Of a stretch of 64,000 nucleotides of DNA, positions 63,217 through 64,000 are shown piece after piece (within the stretch, counting starts at the first letter, position 1; the number at the start of each line of letters is the position of its first letter). The notes under the pieces were generated by a model, which was not told the origin of the DNA, did no database searches, and saw only the letters and a list, made by a program, of their open reading frames with translations. The stretch lies in NCBI GenBank assembly GCA_026991885.1, contig JALXAQ010000098.1:1-64000 (forward strand). Reading direction: 5' to 3'. The translations under genes and the position numbers were made by a program. This stretch comes from Thiotrichaceae bacterium (lineage in GTDB: Bacteria > Pseudomonadota > Gammaproteobacteria > Beggiatoales > Beggiatoaceae).

Positions 63217-64000
63217 ATGGAAAACAACACAATACATTTCGGTGAGTTATTGCTAGACATGACTTTAATGCCCCTAGTTGCCTTTATGGTGGGGCTGTTG
63301 TTAGTTTTGATGATGCGTCGCGTGAGGGCAAAAATTGAGCGGCGCGTTGGTCCGCCTTTTTTCCAGCCCTTGTATGACATTATCAAGCTGTATGCCAAAA
63401 AAACACAAATTTCGCATGGTTACATGCACGACATTGCCATTATGATGCTGTTGGGCGGCTATATTGCCTCGGAAATATTTTTGCCCGTACCCGGCATGGA
63501 CGGTTTAGCTCACCAAGGCGATTTAATTGTCTTAATCTATTTATTAATGGTACCAATGCTTGGCATGGCTTTAGGTGTCGGTCAATGTGCTAACCCCAAC
63601 GGCTCTATCGGTATTTCTCGTGCCCTCTCATCCATGCTGGCTTATGATGTACCCTTTATCATTGTCGTCGCGGGGGCTGCCATCAGTTATGGTTCGACTA
63701 ATTTAGTCCAAATCATTGAAATTCAACAACAAGGCGGCACTTGGGGATTATTTAGTATGCCCTTATTAGCCATTGCTGGCATTATCTCCATGTACGCCAT
63801 GCTCGGTAAAGAGCCTTTTGAGGTTTATGTAGCACCAGCGGAAATTGCGACAGGACCCATGGTTGAAATGGGCGGCAAATATATGGGCGCCTTGTTTGTG
63901 ATGCAATGCTTTCAACTTTATACAGTTGGCGTTTTGTACACGACGCTATTTTTGGGCGGTGGCGAAAATTGGTTGACTTTTTTGCCTAAAGTGTTTGCGG
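63217..64000 (+). CDS. NuoH/HyfC-like membrane subunit of complex I or group 4 hydrogenase, partial
   Basis: ATG 63217 opens a frame of 261 codons that runs off the window. It is a multi-helix membrane protein: LMPLVAFMVGLLLVLMMRRV, AKIERRVGPPFFQPLYDIIK (the conserved NuoH-like cytoplasmic loop), and MLGKEPFEVYVAPAEIATGP with acidic residues near quinone/proton sites. The pattern is closer to HyfC/EchB (formate hydrogenlyase subunit 4 type) than to canonical NuoH, since the hydrophilic loop is short. It starts four bases after the CAP-protein stop, perhaps opening a membrane-complex operon. Confidence 0.75.
   Translation, partial: MENNTIHFGELLLDMTLMPLVAFMVGLLLVLMMRRVRAKIERRVGPPFFQPLYDIIKLYAKKTQISHGYMHDIAIMMLLGGYIASEIFLPVPGMDGLAHQGDLIVLIYLLMVPMLGMALGVGQCANPNGSIGISRALSSMLAYDVPFIIVVAGAAISYGSTNLVQIIEIQQQGGTWGLFSMPLLAIAGIISMYAMLGKEPFEVYVAPAEIATGPMVEMGGKYMGALFVMQCFQLYTVGVLYTTLFLGGGENWLTFLPKVFA

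Overview
The window looks like chromosomal DNA of an AT-rich gammaproteobacterium. Pointers are a pilMNOPQ operon, a Pil-Chp chemotaxis cluster, a FadL porin, LolA, PurMN, MetXW, PlsY-YebC-RuvC-RuvA and a proteobacterial GshA. The abundance of gene remnants, small palindromic repeats, CTGATAA-type heptamer tracts, Uma2-like fragments and toxin-antitoxin debris resembles genomes of large sulfur bacteria (Beggiatoaceae/Thiotrichales). That placement is inference; no rRNA or single diagnostic gene is present.

Layout. 1-7.1 kb is an accessory, decaying zone: an IS transposase cut by the window edge, a broken kinase/beta-helix gene, an orphan phosphoribosyltransferase-like gene, lutBC without lutA, a truncated Uma2 gene, a putP remnant and a truncated IS607 recombinase. 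7.1-9.0 kb holds ygfX-like and fadL genes. 9.2-10.0 kb is a gltX pseudogene. 10.0-14.0 kb is a tight three-gene unit encoding a dynamin-like GTPase, a small GTPase and an unknown protein; it is the best candidate for an undescribed (possibly conflict/defence) system. 14.0-19.9 kb has a GNAT, a secreted protein, a thioredoxin-like protein, lolA, a PP2C phosphatase, a glutathionylspermidine-amidase-like protein and purNM. 20.0-28.1 kb is the pilMNOPQ operon (minus strand) followed by a giant Ig-like lipoprotein. 28.2-34.0 kb is housekeeping on the plus strand: PBP1a, plsY, yebC, ruvC, ruvA and a DAHP synthase. 34.0-38.8 kb is a second debris zone with metWX, Uma2 and kptA remnants, an orphan RHH antitoxin and a TA locus with a broken toxin. 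38.9-46.0 kb carries a secreted nuclease, a stomatin-like protein, ttcA-like, pstS with a PhoB box, a NUDIX hydrolase and gshA. 46.0-55.2 kb is a pilG-pilG-pilI-pilJ-chpA-chpC cluster in which ChpA is divided over three genes. 55.2-64 kb has an Fe-S flavoprotein with a ferritin-like partner, ung, galU, an esterase, tRNA-Glu and tRNA-Ala, an outer-membrane protein, a CAP-domain protein and the start of a NuoH/HyfC-like gene.

The genes form several functional groups. PilMNOPQ and PBP1a belong to envelope and pilus assembly, and the Pil-Chp cluster would control twitching. PurMN, MetXW, DAHP synthase and PlsY are biosynthetic; RuvAC, Ung and YebC serve DNA repair and regulation. A striking overlay is at least three families of intergenic inverted repeats. 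One of them, built of ATCCG-type units, has four copies, all beside gene remnants, and three of those remnants run directly into the repeat.
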